A stretch of DNA of 64,000 nucleotides from Paenibacillus sp. Soil766 (GCF_001428105.1 NZ_LMSJ01000023.1:374147-438146), one strand, 5' to 3'. Counted from the first letter of the stretch, positions 26,253-36,682 are shown. The notes: generated by a model from the sequence alone, not told the origin. Translations and numbers: made by a program.

Positions 26253-27374
26253 GTTTTCGGACATTTCTCTACCCGTTACACTCTTCAGCCGATACTCGCT
26301 TGGTAACAGGCCTGTTTGCTCCCGAAAGGTGCGACTAAAGTACTTTTCATCCATATATCCAACGTTCTCTGCAATCCAGAGAATCGTTTTGTTCGTGTAT
26401 AGTAGATACTCCTTGGCTTTCTCTAAGCGTTTGTGACGTAAATGCTCACTAAAATTAATGCCTACAATTTCTTTAAAGCACTGACTAAAGTAACTTCTGC
26501 TCATATTAACCCGCTTCGCAACACTCGAGGCCGTAATTTGCTCTTTCATCTCTTCATTTGCAATGTAAACAGCTTTCATCACACACTCTACTACCTCTTG
26601 TGAAAAAGAAGGTTTATCAATCGCCTTGCGAATCATTTCACGAGTAGCCTTCAGCCATTCTTCAACCTGAAGCCAGCTTTCAAATGAATCAGGCAATTGA
26701 ATTTCCGCCAAATCAACAGGATGAAATAAAAGATTCCATTTATCGAGTAACGCATATAACAACCCGATCAGCTTTGTTTGAGGCAAACGCAGCTGTTTCA
26801 AATCATGGATATGAGTTGTAAATAAGTTATCTTGATAGACCCATTCGTGACCCGACCATTGCTCTTTCACTACGTTTAAGTCTTTTGGAGCTGCTTCCAG
26901 TTGGTGATTATCCCCTTCATGAGCGGCGGAACCTACACTATGCGAAGGTTCATTATCATAGAAGATATCCGTTGGATTAGGTGCCTGCTTCTGCTCCTCC
27001 TTAATCCGTTTGTATATCCGCTCCAACACTTCCTCAAAGCGCTCCTTTTCAAGTTGAACCTTGGCAATGTAATCAATAGCCCCAAGTCTCAGTGCCTCTT
27101 GGATATATTCAAAATCCTGATGGAAGGTTAGCACGACCGTATAAATACTCGGATATTGCTTTCTCACGATTTTCAGCAATTCGATCCCAGACATAACAGG
27201 CATCGCCAAATCAGTCAGCAATAAATCTATCGCATTCGCTGCTATAAATTCCAAAGCTTTCTCGCCATTACTGGCTTCCCCGACAACCTCCATGTCAAAA
27301 TCATGCCAAGGCATGGCGGATATAAGGCCCTTGCGAACCAATTTATCATCATCGACAATCATCACTTTAATCAT
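26250..27374 (-). CDS. Response regulator with AraC DNA-binding domain
   Basis: 374 residues, shorter than the usual 500-550 of YesN proteins because the middle region is reduced. Receiver with aspartate in DLLLTDLAMPVMSG (about residue 54) and lysine in AIDYIAKVQLEKERF (KV in place of the common KP). C-terminal helix-turn-helix pair ITASSVAKRVNMSRSYFSQC and ILWIAENVGYMDEKYFSRTF. It overlaps the kinase gene by 8 bp and precedes the transporter genes, so it likely activates the promoter at about 26100-26250. Confidence 0.9.
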   Translation of the reverse strand: MIKVMIVDDDKLVRKGLISAMPWHDFDMEVVGEASNGEKALEFIAANAIDLLLTDLAMPVMSGIELLKIVRKQYPSIYTVVLTFHQDFEYIQEALRLGAIDYIAKVQLEKERFEEVLERIYKRIKEEQKQAPNPTDIFYDNEPSHSVGSAAHEGDNHQLEAAPKDLNVVKEQWSGHEWVYQDNLFTTHIHDLKQLRLPQTKLIGLLYALLDKWNLLFHPVDLAEIQLPDSFESWLQVEEWLKATREMIRKAIDKPSFSQEVVECVMKAVYIANEEMKEQITASSVAKRVNMSRSYFSQCFKEIVGINFSEHLRHKRLEKAKEYLLYTNKTILWIAENVGYMDEKYFSRTFREQTGLLPSEYRLKSVTGREMSEN

Positions 27375-29127
27375 GCCGGGATTTCACCTCCAGATTAGGT
27401 AAGGAAACAAGGATGGTTGTCCCTTTTCCGATAACACTCGTAATACTCAGGTCCGCCTGATCGCCATATTGGGATTCGAGCATTCGCTTAACATAATTTA
27501 AGCCAATCCCCATACCAACTTTTTTGTTTTCAACTTCCGGATTGTGCAATAGGTTATAAATCGTTTCTTCCGACATGCCTGAACCGTTATCATGAATCGA
27601 GATATGAATCGCATTCGTTAAACTAACATCTACCTTGATATATCCGTCATCACTTAACCCATGATAAAGCGAGTTTTCGACAAGCGGTTGGAGAATAAAG
27701 CGAGGGACCGGCATGTTCCATACCTCTTCATCGACATTCATCTGGACATCAAACTTAAAATCATAACGAATTTGCTGTAAAATCAAATATTGCTTTAAGG
27801 CTTCTATTTCTTCATGAATGGTAGAGGCCTGTCCCAGCTTGCCTAAATTATAATGCAGCAGCTTATTTAAGGAGGATACAAGACGATCGATCTCATTCTG
27901 TCCGTTCATGACGGCTAACCAATGCACCGTATCCAATGTATTCATTAAAAAATGAGGATTAATTTGATAGAGCAATTTCTCTACCTCAAGATCCACTCTT
28001 CGCTTCTCTTTTCGCTCGACTTCGGCAAACAAATTCCAAATTTGTTCTCTCATTTGCCTAAATTGATGCAATAGAAAATCAAACTCCGGTATTTTTGTTC
28101 GTACCGTAACAGTCTGGACTCGGTTTTGTGCCATCAACTTGATTTCTCTATTAAAGCCATTTAACGGGCGATATACCATTTTCCATAAAAGCCAGGCCAT
28201 GAGTACGCTCATTCCTAGGAAAAGGAGCGCAAACAGCAAAATTTGAACAATCCATTGATTCATCTCTTTATTGTATTCCGCTTTCGGAATGACCGACACG
28301 AGACTCCATCCTTGATTGCTTGCCTGCCTAAACCAATAAAACTCATTATGTGTGCCATAGGTTTTTTCATTGGAGAAACTAGGGAATATTGTATCTTTTA
28401 CAAATGTATCTGGAAGCTCACTATACGCAATTCTGCCATTATTATCTAGGAAAACATGGAAATTCGCTCCCCCAAATTGATCATTATTCAGAATGTTCTG
28501 CGCTAGATGAAACCCTGTTTCAATGTAGACATAGACATCATCACGAAGAGGTAAATCCACTTTCCTTCGTGCAGATAAAACAAAATTATTATCAAATTGA
28601 TTGTTGCTTAAATGAGGACCGTAGTAAGAAATTCCTGAGTATTCTGCAAGCAATGGCAGTTTTTCAGGGGAGAAATTCTCCTTTACACCCGAATTCTCGA
28701 GATCATAGGTATGGTCATTTTGAAAATAGTACAAGGTTAAACCAATATTGGGATTGGTAAAGGTGACTAAGCTTAATTCATCTTTTAATTCGCTTATCAT
28801 TTGCGAGCGTTCGAAAGATTGACTAGCTGGAATCGATAACATTTGATCCAACTTCTTACCCACACTTCCTGCAAACGCAAGCTGCTGAGAGACATGATTC
28901 AAATTGCTTATCGTGCTTTCTAAGGAGAGCTCTACTTGTTTTAAATTACTTTGAATACCGCTCTGAATTTTGTTGGTCAGAATGGAATAAATCGTGTAAT
29001 ACGAAATCAGAACGATACAAATAAAAGGAATCAGTGTACTGCATAAGAAAATGATAAAAATCCTCTTTTTTAAGGTTAAATAATCATACAGAAATGACTT
29101 CACATTCTCCTGCATTTTAGCAAACAA
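27367..29127 (-). CDS. YesM-type sensor histidine kinase
   Basis: 586 residues from TTG 29127, chosen because GGGGGGAG lies nine bases upstream; an in-frame ATG four codons later is too far from it. Membrane segment at about 22-45, extracellular sensor of about 240 residues, second membrane segment near 295, HAMP-like linker, phosphorylated histidine in QINPHFLMNTLDTVHW, N box QPLVENSLYHG, G box DNGSGMS. It partners the 26250 regulator. The AraC gene at 29157 ends 29 bp upstream, so three regulators precede the transporter in one transcription unit. Confidence 0.9.
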   Translation of the reverse strand: MFAKMQENVKSFLYDYLTLKKRIFIIFLCSTLIPFICIVLISYYTIYSILTNKIQSGIQSNLKQVELSLESTISNLNHVSQQLAFAGSVGKKLDQMLSIPASQSFERSQMISELKDELSLVTFTNPNIGLTLYYFQNDHTYDLENSGVKENFSPEKLPLLAEYSGISYYGPHLSNNQFDNNFVLSARRKVDLPLRDDVYVYIETGFHLAQNILNNDQFGGANFHVFLDNNGRIAYSELPDTFVKDTIFPSFSNEKTYGTHNEFYWFRQASNQGWSLVSVIPKAEYNKEMNQWIVQILLFALLFLGMSVLMAWLLWKMVYRPLNGFNREIKLMAQNRVQTVTVRTKIPEFDFLLHQFRQMREQIWNLFAEVERKEKRRVDLEVEKLLYQINPHFLMNTLDTVHWLAVMNGQNEIDRLVSSLNKLLHYNLGKLGQASTIHEEIEALKQYLILQQIRYDFKFDVQMNVDEEVWNMPVPRFILQPLVENSLYHGLSDDGYIKVDVSLTNAIHISIHDNGSGMSEETIYNLLHNPEVENKKVGMGIGLNYVKRMLESQYGDQADLSITSVIGKGTTILVSLPNLEVKSRHD

Positions 29128-29156
29128 CGATCATCACTCCCCCCATCAGGCTTAAT

Positions 29157-30080
29157 TTAACTAGAAACAATGACTCTTGAATGTCCACTTATTTCCTCGC
29201 TTGTCCTTAATCTTTTTCGATATTCAGAAGGTGTGTAACCAAAATGCGTTTTGAACACGCCGATAAAATAACTCAAGGTGTTGAAGCCGACGTCAAGTGA
29301 AATCTCTGTAATTTTCATGTTGGTATCCTTCAGCATTAAAGCTGCTCGCTGCGCCCGCACCTGGTTTAAGTACTCTAGTGGACTTTTCCCTGTAAAACCC
29401 TTGAAATATCGGCAGAAATAAGACTCGCTGAAAGAAATTAACGCCGCGAGGTCCTCCAAACGAATCGGACTGCTATAGTTTACTTGCATATATTCGATTA
29501 TCAGCTTTAAGCGATCAATGTGTGTAGGATTGACAGAATGCGGAAGTTCACGAAAAGCAGGACCTCCAAGCATAATTAGCTTTGAAATCATCAATTGAAG
29601 CAATCCTTTTGTAGAAAGTTCATATAAAGGTCTTTCATTTATATTCAAGTCAAACACTTGCAACAACATTGCCAATATCTCTCGCTCGCCGGCAGTATGA
29701 TAGCTGATGTGGGCAGGAACGTCATATTTCTGCTGGATTAGCGGGTTAATATATTTCTCACGAATAAGGTCGAACCGCTCGCCTCCCAAAATATCCGAAT
29801 GAAACACCACGGCAGTGAAGAAACATTCTTCGTTGGCAGAAATGCGACCGGAATGAAGCTGACCGGAATTCACGAAAATCGCTTCCCCGGCTTCCAATTC
29901 ATAGTCCTCCATAGAAACACGGAATACCGCCTTCCCCTTATTAAGCATGAGAAACTCCAATTCATCATGCCAATGGAGTTCAAGCAGTTCTTCCCCTGGC
30001 TGGCAGCAGATTTCATAAACTCGGATCGGATACAGCGGATCACCGTGAATGCGGTCCTCTTTTAAACTGGCTTGCTGCAT
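29157..30080 (-). CDS. AraC-family regulator with cupin domain
   Basis: 307 residues from ATG 30080 (AAGGGGG upstream); the 14-codon extension to 30122 lacks a ribosome binding site. N-terminal cupin (LHWHDELEFLMLNKGKAVFR, GEAIFVNSGQLHSG) and C-terminal double helix-turn-helix (IRLEDLAALISFSESYFCRY, ITEISLDVGFNTLSYFIGVF, GYTPSEYRKR). It is divergent from the GH31 alpha-xylosidase gene across 131 bp and upstream of a YesMN pair. It probably senses an intracellular sugar and controls GH31, locus 2, or both. Confidence 0.88.
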   Translation of the reverse strand: MQQASLKEDRIHGDPLYPIRVYEICCQPGEELLELHWHDELEFLMLNKGKAVFRVSMEDYELEAGEAIFVNSGQLHSGRISANEECFFTAVVFHSDILGGERFDLIREKYINPLIQQKYDVPAHISYHTAGEREILAMLLQVFDLNINERPLYELSTKGLLQLMISKLIMLGGPAFRELPHSVNPTHIDRLKLIIEYMQVNYSSPIRLEDLAALISFSESYFCRYFKGFTGKSPLEYLNQVRAQRAALMLKDTNMKITEISLDVGFNTLSYFIGVFKTHFGYTPSEYRKRLRTSEEISGHSRVIVSS

Positions 30081-30211
30081 GGCGATAGTTCCCCCTTTAT
30101 AGAATATCAAATCACATGTCAAAATACTGATATTATTTCACAATATAACGAAAGGAATAGAGCTTTTAAATCAATATAATTATATTACAACACTTTGGAG
30201 GGATGATGGCA

Positions 30212-32533
30212 ATGAAATTTTCTAACGGTTATTGGATGGCAAAAGAAGGGTACACCGTCCTTAATCCTGTCGATGTCCGCGACGTACATCAAGAAGATAG
30301 CAGTCTGACTGTATATGCTGCCGCACGGAAGATTCAGCGAAAAGGGGATACCTTAAATGGCGCGATGCTGACTTGTGAATTGAGCTCACCTTTACCTGAT
30401 GTCATCCGTGTGCGCTGGACCCATCATGCAGGCAAACGTTCACAAGGACCCGCTTTTGAATTGTTCGATAATCAGCAGACCCCGGTTTCAATCGATAACA
30501 GCACCGATCATGTGACCATGAAATCCGGCGGATTAAGCGTCAAAGTCAACAAACATAATACGTGGGGGACCGAGTTTTTTTTCGAGGAGCGTCGTCTAAC
30601 GGGTACCAACAGTAAAGGTGCAGGGCATATAACGACAGCTAACAAAGAGATTTACTTTCGCGAGCAGCTTGACCTTGGCATTGGTGAGCATATTTACGGA
30701 CTCGGAGAAAGATTTACAAATGTAGTGAAAAACGGGCAAACCGTGGATATTTGGAACGAAGATGGCGGCACAAGTAGTGAGCAATCCTACAAAAATGTGC
30801 CCTTTTACTTATCTAGTAAAGGATATGGCGTTTTCGTCAATCATCCCGAGCACGTATCGTTCGAAGTCGGCTCTGAGGTTGTGTCCAAAGTCCAGTTCAG
30901 CGTACCTGGCGAAAGTGTGGAGTATTTCATTGTTGGGGGTAAAACTCTAAAAGATATTCTGAATAATTACACGAAACTTACCGGCAAACCCGCTTTGCCG
31001 CCGGCCTGGTCGTTCGGTCTATGGTTAACGACCTCTTTCACAACGGATTATGATGAAGCTACCGTGAACAGTTTCATCGACGGAATGTTTGAACGCGACC
31101 TTCCGCTGCATGTGTTCCATTTTGATTGTTTCTGGATGAAAGAATATCAATGGACCAACTTTGAGTGGGATGCCGATATGTTCCCTGATCCGGTAGGTAT
31201 GTTGGGGCGTTTAAAAGACAAAGGACTCAAAATCTGTGTCTGGATCAATTCGTATATTGGCCAGAAATCACCGCTCTTTCAAGAAGGCATGGACAAGGGA
31301 TATTTGGTCAAAACCTTGGATGATCACGTTTGGCAGTGGGATCTCTGGCAGGCCGGCATGGGGCTTGTCGATTTCACGAATCCGGAAGCAACGGAATGGT
31401 ACAAAGGTCATTTAAGACGGTTAATTGATATGGGCGTGGACTCCTTCAAAACCGATTTCGGCGAGCGCATCCCGACCAATGTCAAATACCACGACGGTTC
31501 GGATCCATTCAAAATGCATAACTACTATACATTCCTATACAATAAAGCCGTATTTGAAGTGCTAGAAGAAAAACTCGGCAAGAACGAGGCCATGTTGTTT
31601 GCCCGCTCCGCAACGGCCGGAGGACAGCAATTCCCCGTACACTGGGGCGGCGACTGCTCTGCCAATTACGACTCCATGGCGGAATCGCTTCGCGGAGGCC
31701 TTTCGCTCGGTTTATCCGGTTTTGGATTCTGGAGCCATGACATCAGCGGTTTTGAAAGAACGGCACCGCCTGATATTTATAAGCGTTGGGTAGCTTTTGG
31801 CCTGCTGTCCTCTCACAGTCGTCTGCACGGCAATGAATCTTACCGTGTTCCATGGCTGTTTGACGAAGAAGCCGTAGATGTGCTCCGACATTTTACAAAG
31901 TTAAAAAGTACGTTAATGCCCTATCTGTTTGCAAGTGCTATCCAATCCACAGAAATTGGGATTCCAATGATGCGCGCAATGGTGCTGGATTTCCCGTCGG
32001 ACCCGTCCACACATCACCTGGATACGCAATACATGTTGGGTGACAATCTGCTTGTAGCCCCCATTTTTAATGATCAAGGAACGGTCATGTATTATGTTCC
32101 CGAAGGACGTTGGACCGATTTCTTCAGCGGACAAGTGGTTGAAGGCGGTAAATGGCGGGAAGAAACACATGGCTATATGACACTTCCACTGTTAGTTAAG
32201 CCTAATACGCTGCTTGCCATAGGCGTAAACGATCAGAAGCCCGATTATGATTATGTGGACGGAGTGTCCCTTCATTTGTTTGAACTGGAGGATGGAGCAG
32301 TCGCGGAAACGTCGATTTATGACGTGCAAGCTAATCTGCAATTAACCGTAAAAGCAGTCCGCCATGTTGAACTTATCGACATCTCTGTTCAAGGCGGAAC
32401 TAAACCCTACACCATTGTCCTCAGAGGCTTCAATTCCGTCACATCCGTAGAAGGTGCATCTTGGACAAGTACTGCAACCGGCATTGTGCTTAATCCCGAA
32501 TCCGGCATATCGAAGATAGCTGTAAAATTGTAA
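30212..32533 (+). CDS. yicI: GH31 alpha-xylosidase (YicI type)
   Basis: 773 residues, cytoplasmic. It releases xylose from alpha-xylosidic ends such as isoprimeverose units of xyloglucan. The nucleophile aspartate lies in FKTDFGERIP (about residue 415) and the acid/base aspartate in GGDCSANYDSM (about 481), positions nearly equal to those of E. coli YicI (416 and 482). The substrate-loop sequence FHFDCFWMKEYQWTNFEWD is also typical. Three ATGs lie close together at 30203, 30206 and 30212; GGAGGG is correctly spaced only for the last. It is a monocistronic gene ended by a hairpin shared with the convergent GH2 gene, and divergent from the AraC regulator. Confidence 0.93.
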   Translation: MKFSNGYWMAKEGYTVLNPVDVRDVHQEDSSLTVYAAARKIQRKGDTLNGAMLTCELSSPLPDVIRVRWTHHAGKRSQGPAFELFDNQQTPVSIDNSTDHVTMKSGGLSVKVNKHNTWGTEFFFEERRLTGTNSKGAGHITTANKEIYFREQLDLGIGEHIYGLGERFTNVVKNGQTVDIWNEDGGTSSEQSYKNVPFYLSSKGYGVFVNHPEHVSFEVGSEVVSKVQFSVPGESVEYFIVGGKTLKDILNNYTKLTGKPALPPAWSFGLWLTTSFTTDYDEATVNSFIDGMFERDLPLHVFHFDCFWMKEYQWTNFEWDADMFPDPVGMLGRLKDKGLKICVWINSYIGQKSPLFQEGMDKGYLVKTLDDHVWQWDLWQAGMGLVDFTNPEATEWYKGHLRRLIDMGVDSFKTDFGERIPTNVKYHDGSDPFKMHNYYTFLYNKAVFEVLEEKLGKNEAMLFARSATAGGQQFPVHWGGDCSANYDSMAESLRGGLSLGLSGFGFWSHDISGFERTAPPDIYKRWVAFGLLSSHSRLHGNESYRVPWLFDEEAVDVLRHFTKLKSTLMPYLFASAIQSTEIGIPMMRAMVLDFPSDPSTHHLDTQYMLGDNLLVAPIFNDQGTVMYYVPEGRWTDFFSGQVVEGGKWREETHGYMTLPLLVKPNTLLAIGVNDQKPDYDYVDGVSLHLFELEDGAVAETSIYDVQANLQLTVKAVRHVELIDISVQGGTKPYTIVLRGFNSVTSVEGASWTSTATGIVLNPESGISKIAVKL

Positions 32534-32534
32534 T

Positions 32535-32579
32535 AAAAAAACGGCTGGCCCTGTTTGTCAAACAGGGTCAGCCGTTTTT
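32535..32579. terminator. Bidirectional terminator between GH31 and GH2 genes
   Basis: AAACGGCTGGCCCTGTTT and AAACAGGGTCAGCCGTTT form a long stem with a very short loop (one mismatched position), flanked by A-tract and T-tract, between convergent stops at 32533 and 32582. Confidence 0.85.
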
Positions 32580-32581
32580 AC

Positions 32582-34891
32582 TTAAACAACACTGATTACA
32601 AGATCTGAATGATACATGCCTTCAGAGAACGCTGATAATACTACACGTCCCTTATCTCCGGTTAATCTGATAACTGTACTGACACAGCCTCGGTACAAAT
32701 GCATCCAATGATTGTCATACGTCTCACTCGAGCATAGATCACCATTGTCAACGCCAACGATCTCAGCCGGACCAGTAACCCTGAAAGTAACTTTTGAACT
32801 TTCACGAAATACGGAGATTCCTTCACGATCTTTTGCCCGAACCGTGAATAACTGCTGATAACCTTGCTTTGCTTCCAAACTGAAATCAGCGGTATCAAAG
32901 GCAAGTCTAACAGCTGGCCCAGCTGTTGCTAATGTATATTGACACGTTTCTTCCCCATTACTAAACCCTCTCACAGTAATTGTCCCAGGTAAATAAGGAA
33001 GATAGCCTGTAATCATTTTGTTCGGATAAGCCGATGGTTTCTGTACATAAAACTGCTTGCCGTTCAATTCCAGAGTCACTTCATCACAATTCGTTGCGAT
33101 CATATAGGGAATAACGGTTTTGTTAAACTGCGGGAAATTCCAATGATTCGCATATCGTGGCGTATCCCAATGTTCTTTCGCACCTTCATCCTGCAAAGAA
33201 TAATCCATAACAGCCAAATATACCATCGGTCTCTCTGACCAGTAGCTTTCATAAAGGTAAGACAGCGGCTTACGCTCATTGTTCGTCGAGAATAATGAAC
33301 CTGCCCATCCTTTGGCGGGATACCCCATCGATTCACCTAGGTAATCAATGCCTGTCCAAAGCATACCGCCTATCACATACTCATGCTTCTCGACATCCAT
33401 CCAAGGAACTTCATCGCTATAATTTTGCATCTGATCTGGGTGGCCTCTAAAAAATTGGTATGTCTCTGATCCCAAAATTAATTTATCTGGCATAGCCTCG
33501 TGAATGGCGGGGTACCACTGCTCTTGATAATTGCAGCTTAGCACATCTACATGTTCGGAAATTCTTCGGATACGCTCGATTCGCTCTTCTAGATTATAAA
33601 TTTCGGTATCACTTTCTTCATCTACAAATTGTTGAATATCCTTCACTTGAGAGAGGTCGACACTACTCTCATATTTAAAGTGCGGATTCATGGCATAAGA
33701 GATCGGTCTGGTATCATCGAGAGTTAGCAGATGATCTCTAAGCATTTTCAAAATGTTGATCATGGATGCCTGCCCTTGATTTTCAACCTCGTTCCCAACG
33801 CCCCATATAAATATGCATGGATGGTTTCGATCCCTTTTCACCATACATGTCAGGTCATTTTGCCATTCTGTTTCAAAATATCTTCGATAGGAACCTCCCG
33901 TCCATTTATCAAACGGCTCTTCATAAACGAGCAGTCCCAATTCATCACACAGATCTAGAATTTCAGATGCAGGCATGTGATGGGCCGTTCGAATGGCATT
34001 GCATCCCATCGCTTTGAATTTGATAAGCCTTTCTTTCCAAATTTCCGGAGGTACAGCTATTCCAAGACAGCTCGCATCTTGGTGGATGCATAACCCCTTA
34101 ATCTTTGTCAATTCACCATTGATAAACATTCCTTTGCCGGCAAGCATCTCGATCTCTCTGACGCCAATCCGCAATCCATATGCATCAGCTAGGCGCTCCC
34201 CTTCAAAAAGAGATAATTCCAAATGATACAAATGCGGCCGATCAGGACTCCACAGCTTTACACTTGGTATCTCAACACGGATCATTCCGTTATCCGACTC
34301 GCCAGTGAAGCGTATAGTTCCATCAGAAATACTTGCTTTTACATGGGAAGAAACTCCTGTGAAAATGGTAACGATGGCTGCATCCCCATGCATTTCTGTC
34401 TTCACTTGGATCTCTTCCGGTTTAAGATGATTCTCATTCAATTCAAGCAACTTAACGGTTCTATAAATTCCTGCCCCTGAATACCATCTATCTGCTGGAA
34501 AAGACATGTTATCCACTTTAACCAGGATTCGATTCTCCCCTTTATGGAGGTAGTCCGTAATATCCAGCGTAAAGCTAGAATATCCATATTTTTGCCCGCC
34601 GGCTTCTTTGCCGTTGACCAAGACCGTACTGTTTTCATAAACACCGTCAAACTGCAGCTGATACACATAACCTTCCTTCATCTCTTCTAAAGCAATAACT
34701 CTTCTATACCAGCCAATCCCCCAACGGTCTCTAAATCCTTGCGCTAGCCCTTGGGCCATTGTTCGATTAATAGGAGCATTAATTGCCCAATCATGAGGCA
34801 AATTTACGGGCTCGAAGTTTTGATCTAGTGGCTCTTTTAAAGTAAATTCCCAATCATGCATCAAGTTTGTTACCACTCGGGTCATGTTCAT
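32582..34891 (-). CDS. GH2 beta-galactosidase-type glycoside hydrolase
   Basis: 769 residues, no signal peptide. GH2 layout: N-terminal jelly roll (WEFTLKEPLDQNFEPVNLPH, RWGIGWYRRVIAL), immunoglobulin-like domain, TIM barrel with HQDASCLGIAVPPEIWKERL, acid/base glutamate in WGVGNEVENQ (about 367) and nucleophile glutamate in LILGSETYQF (about 476), then C-terminal beta domains. The barrel and active-site sequences fit the beta-galactosidase/beta-glucuronidase group; the exact sugar is open. The start is placed at ATG 34891 (AGGA five bases before), with ATG 34885 an alternative; the frame runs on to 35041 without support. It is the last gene of locus 3, 35 bp after a permease. Confidence 0.88.
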   Translation of the reverse strand: MNMTRVVTNLMHDWEFTLKEPLDQNFEPVNLPHDWAINAPINRTMAQGLAQGFRDRWGIGWYRRVIALEEMKEGYVYQLQFDGVYENSTVLVNGKEAGGQKYGYSSFTLDITDYLHKGENRILVKVDNMSFPADRWYSGAGIYRTVKLLELNENHLKPEEIQVKTEMHGDAAIVTIFTGVSSHVKASISDGTIRFTGESDNGMIRVEIPSVKLWSPDRPHLYHLELSLFEGERLADAYGLRIGVREIEMLAGKGMFINGELTKIKGLCIHQDASCLGIAVPPEIWKERLIKFKAMGCNAIRTAHHMPASEILDLCDELGLLVYEEPFDKWTGGSYRRYFETEWQNDLTCMVKRDRNHPCIFIWGVGNEVENQGQASMINILKMLRDHLLTLDDTRPISYAMNPHFKYESSVDLSQVKDIQQFVDEESDTEIYNLEERIERIRRISEHVDVLSCNYQEQWYPAIHEAMPDKLILGSETYQFFRGHPDQMQNYSDEVPWMDVEKHEYVIGGMLWTGIDYLGESMGYPAKGWAGSLFSTNNERKPLSYLYESYWSERPMVYLAVMDYSLQDEGAKEHWDTPRYANHWNFPQFNKTVIPYMIATNCDEVTLELNGKQFYVQKPSAYPNKMITGYLPYLPGTITVRGFSNGEETCQYTLATAGPAVRLAFDTADFSLEAKQGYQQLFTVRAKDREGISVFRESSKVTFRVTGPAEIVGVDNGDLCSSETYDNHWMHLYRGCVSTVIRLTGDKGRVVLSAFSEGMYHSDLVISVV

Positions 34892-34926
34892 AACATCCTT
34901 TCGGTGACTTCTTCTACTTGCCCTTA

Positions 34927-35775
34927 TTAACCTTTCAATCCCGTGGTGCTTATACCATCCACAATGTATCGCTGGAAAATAAAGAATACGATAACAGGTG
35001 GAAGCAAGGATAAACTTGCCATCGCGAACATAGCTGACCAATCGGTTTGTGAACTAGGATCCGCAAACATTCGCAGCGCTACGCTTACGGTATACATCTT
35101 TGGCTTCCCTAAATAAATCATCGCTTCATAGAATTTATCCCATGTCCAATAAAATTCAAAGATCGCTGATGTAACCAGCGCCGGTACAATTAGTGGAATA
35201 ATAATTTTGAGATAAATACCGAAACGATTACAGCCGTCCATTTTCGCCGACTCATCGAGTTCATACGGAATGGTCCGAATAAACTGCATGATAAGAAAAA
35301 TAAAGAACGCGCTTCCGAAAAAGGATGGGACTACGAGCGGAAGGATGGTGTTGATCCAATGTATTTTATAAAATATGATATACTGCGGGATTAGAATAAT
35401 TTGAGACGGCAGCAGCATGGTCACCATCACGGTTGCAAACCAGAACCCTTTCCACCGAAATTTGATCCGTGCAAAGCCATAAGCAATCAAAGAACAAGAT
35501 AGCAAGGCGCCTAATGTTGACAGTAAGACGATAATAATCGTATTTGTAAAAAAGGTGGCAAAAGATATCCCGGCAAATCCCTTCCAGCCGCGTGCATAAT
35601 TAGAGAAGTTCCATACTTGCGGTAACAGGGAATGCGATTCGGCAAAAACTCTAGCGCTTTCTTTAAAGGAACTAGAAATCATCCATATTACGGGATATAA
35701 CGAGAGTACAGCAATGAGTACGCACAAGATCTGGAAACTTAGCTTCGGCAGTATCGATTTCCAAGTTGATGTCAT
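34927..35775 (-). CDS. Sugar ABC transporter permease (MalG type)
   Basis: 282 residues, six membrane helices, EAA loop ELDESAKMDGCNRFGIYLKI. ATG 35775 begins one base after the upstream stop and is preceded by AAAGGGTGA; the ATG at 35796 inside the upstream gene has no ribosome binding site. It is the inner-membrane partner of the permease at 35777, taking substrate from the lipoprotein at 36932 and supplying GH2. Confidence 0.9.
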   Translation of the reverse strand: MTSTWKSILPKLSFQILCVLIAVLSLYPVIWMISSSFKESARVFAESHSLLPQVWNFSNYARGWKGFAGISFATFFTNTIIIVLLSTLGALLSCSLIAYGFARIKFRWKGFWFATVMVTMLLPSQIILIPQYIIFYKIHWINTILPLVVPSFFGSAFFIFLIMQFIRTIPYELDESAKMDGCNRFGIYLKIIIPLIVPALVTSAIFEFYWTWDKFYEAMIYLGKPKMYTVSVALRMFADPSSQTDWSAMFAMASLSLLPPVIVFFIFQRYIVDGISTTGLKG

Positions 35776-35776
35776 T

Positions 35777-36682
35777 TCATTCACCCTTTGATTCATAATG
35801 AACCCACGAATTTGATGTTTTGAATACGATGGCTGTTAGGATCGCCACAATCACTAACAGAATACAGGACAAAGCTGCGGCGTAACCCATTTCAAATAAT
35901 TCGAACCCTCTCCGATATACATACAGCTGGTAGAACAACGTTTTATCCAAAGGACCTCCACCTGTAATGATTAAGCCTTGTGTAAACGTCATAAAACCAC
36001 CGATTATTTGCATGACTAAATTAAAGAATAGGACAGGACTGAGCAGCGGCAAGGTAATCCGAATGAATCTTTGCCAACCGTTCGCACCATCGACTACTGC
36101 AGCTTCATAGTACGAAGCAGGAATGTTTTTTAAGCCCGCCAGAAAAATAACCATAGGCGATCCAAATTGCCACATGCTGAGCAGTACAATTGAACCTAAC
36201 GCGGTACTCGGGTCCCCGACCCAAGAAATATCAGGGGTCTTACCGAACAGATACCCAATGATTGAGTTGACGGCCCCCTCTCTAGAGAACAACAGTCTCC
36301 ACATGACGGCAACTGCAACACTCCCCCCGATGATAGAAGGAATATAGAACACTGTGCGATAAACCCCGACAAGGCGATGTTTCGTATTCAGCAGCATGGC
36401 AATCGCGAGTGCTACGATCAGACGTGCAGGAATCGCAATAAGTACGTAAATGAAAGTCACCTCCAACGATTGTATAAATTTGGGGTCATTCGTTAATATT
36501 TCAACATAATTGTCTAATCCCAACCATTTGGGGGAAGATAACAGATCATATTTCGTAAACGAAAAGTAAATCAGACAAATCAAAGGAACTAAGGTAAAAG
36601 CTAAAAACCCAATAATCCACGGCAAAATGAACATATAACCTGCCGCGTTCTCAAAATCCGAGCGCACAGCTGTTTTTCTCAC
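35777..36682 (-). CDS. Sugar ABC transporter permease (MalF/UgpA type)
   Basis: 301 residues from GTG 36682, preceded by AGAGGTGG. The frame extends to 36865, but that stretch crosses the repeat-containing promoter and terminator and encodes a non-membrane, Arg/Ser-rich N-terminus unlike the family. First helix AAGYMFILPWIIGFLAFTLV; EAA loop SYYEAAVVDGANGWQRFIRI. It is separated from its binding protein gene by a terminator and a second copy of the operon promoter, so membrane components and binding protein can be set at different levels. Confidence 0.9.
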   Translation of the reverse strand: MRKTAVRSDFENAAGYMFILPWIIGFLAFTLVPLICLIYFSFTKYDLLSSPKWLGLDNYVEILTNDPKFIQSLEVTFIYVLIAIPARLIVALAIAMLLNTKHRLVGVYRTVFYIPSIIGGSVAVAVMWRLLFSREGAVNSIIGYLFGKTPDISWVGDPSTALGSIVLLSMWQFGSPMVIFLAGLKNIPASYYEAAVVDGANGWQRFIRITLPLLSPVLFFNLVMQIIGGFMTFTQGLIITGGGPLDKTLFYQLYVYRRGFELFEMGYAAALSCILLVIVAILTAIVFKTSNSWVHYESKGE

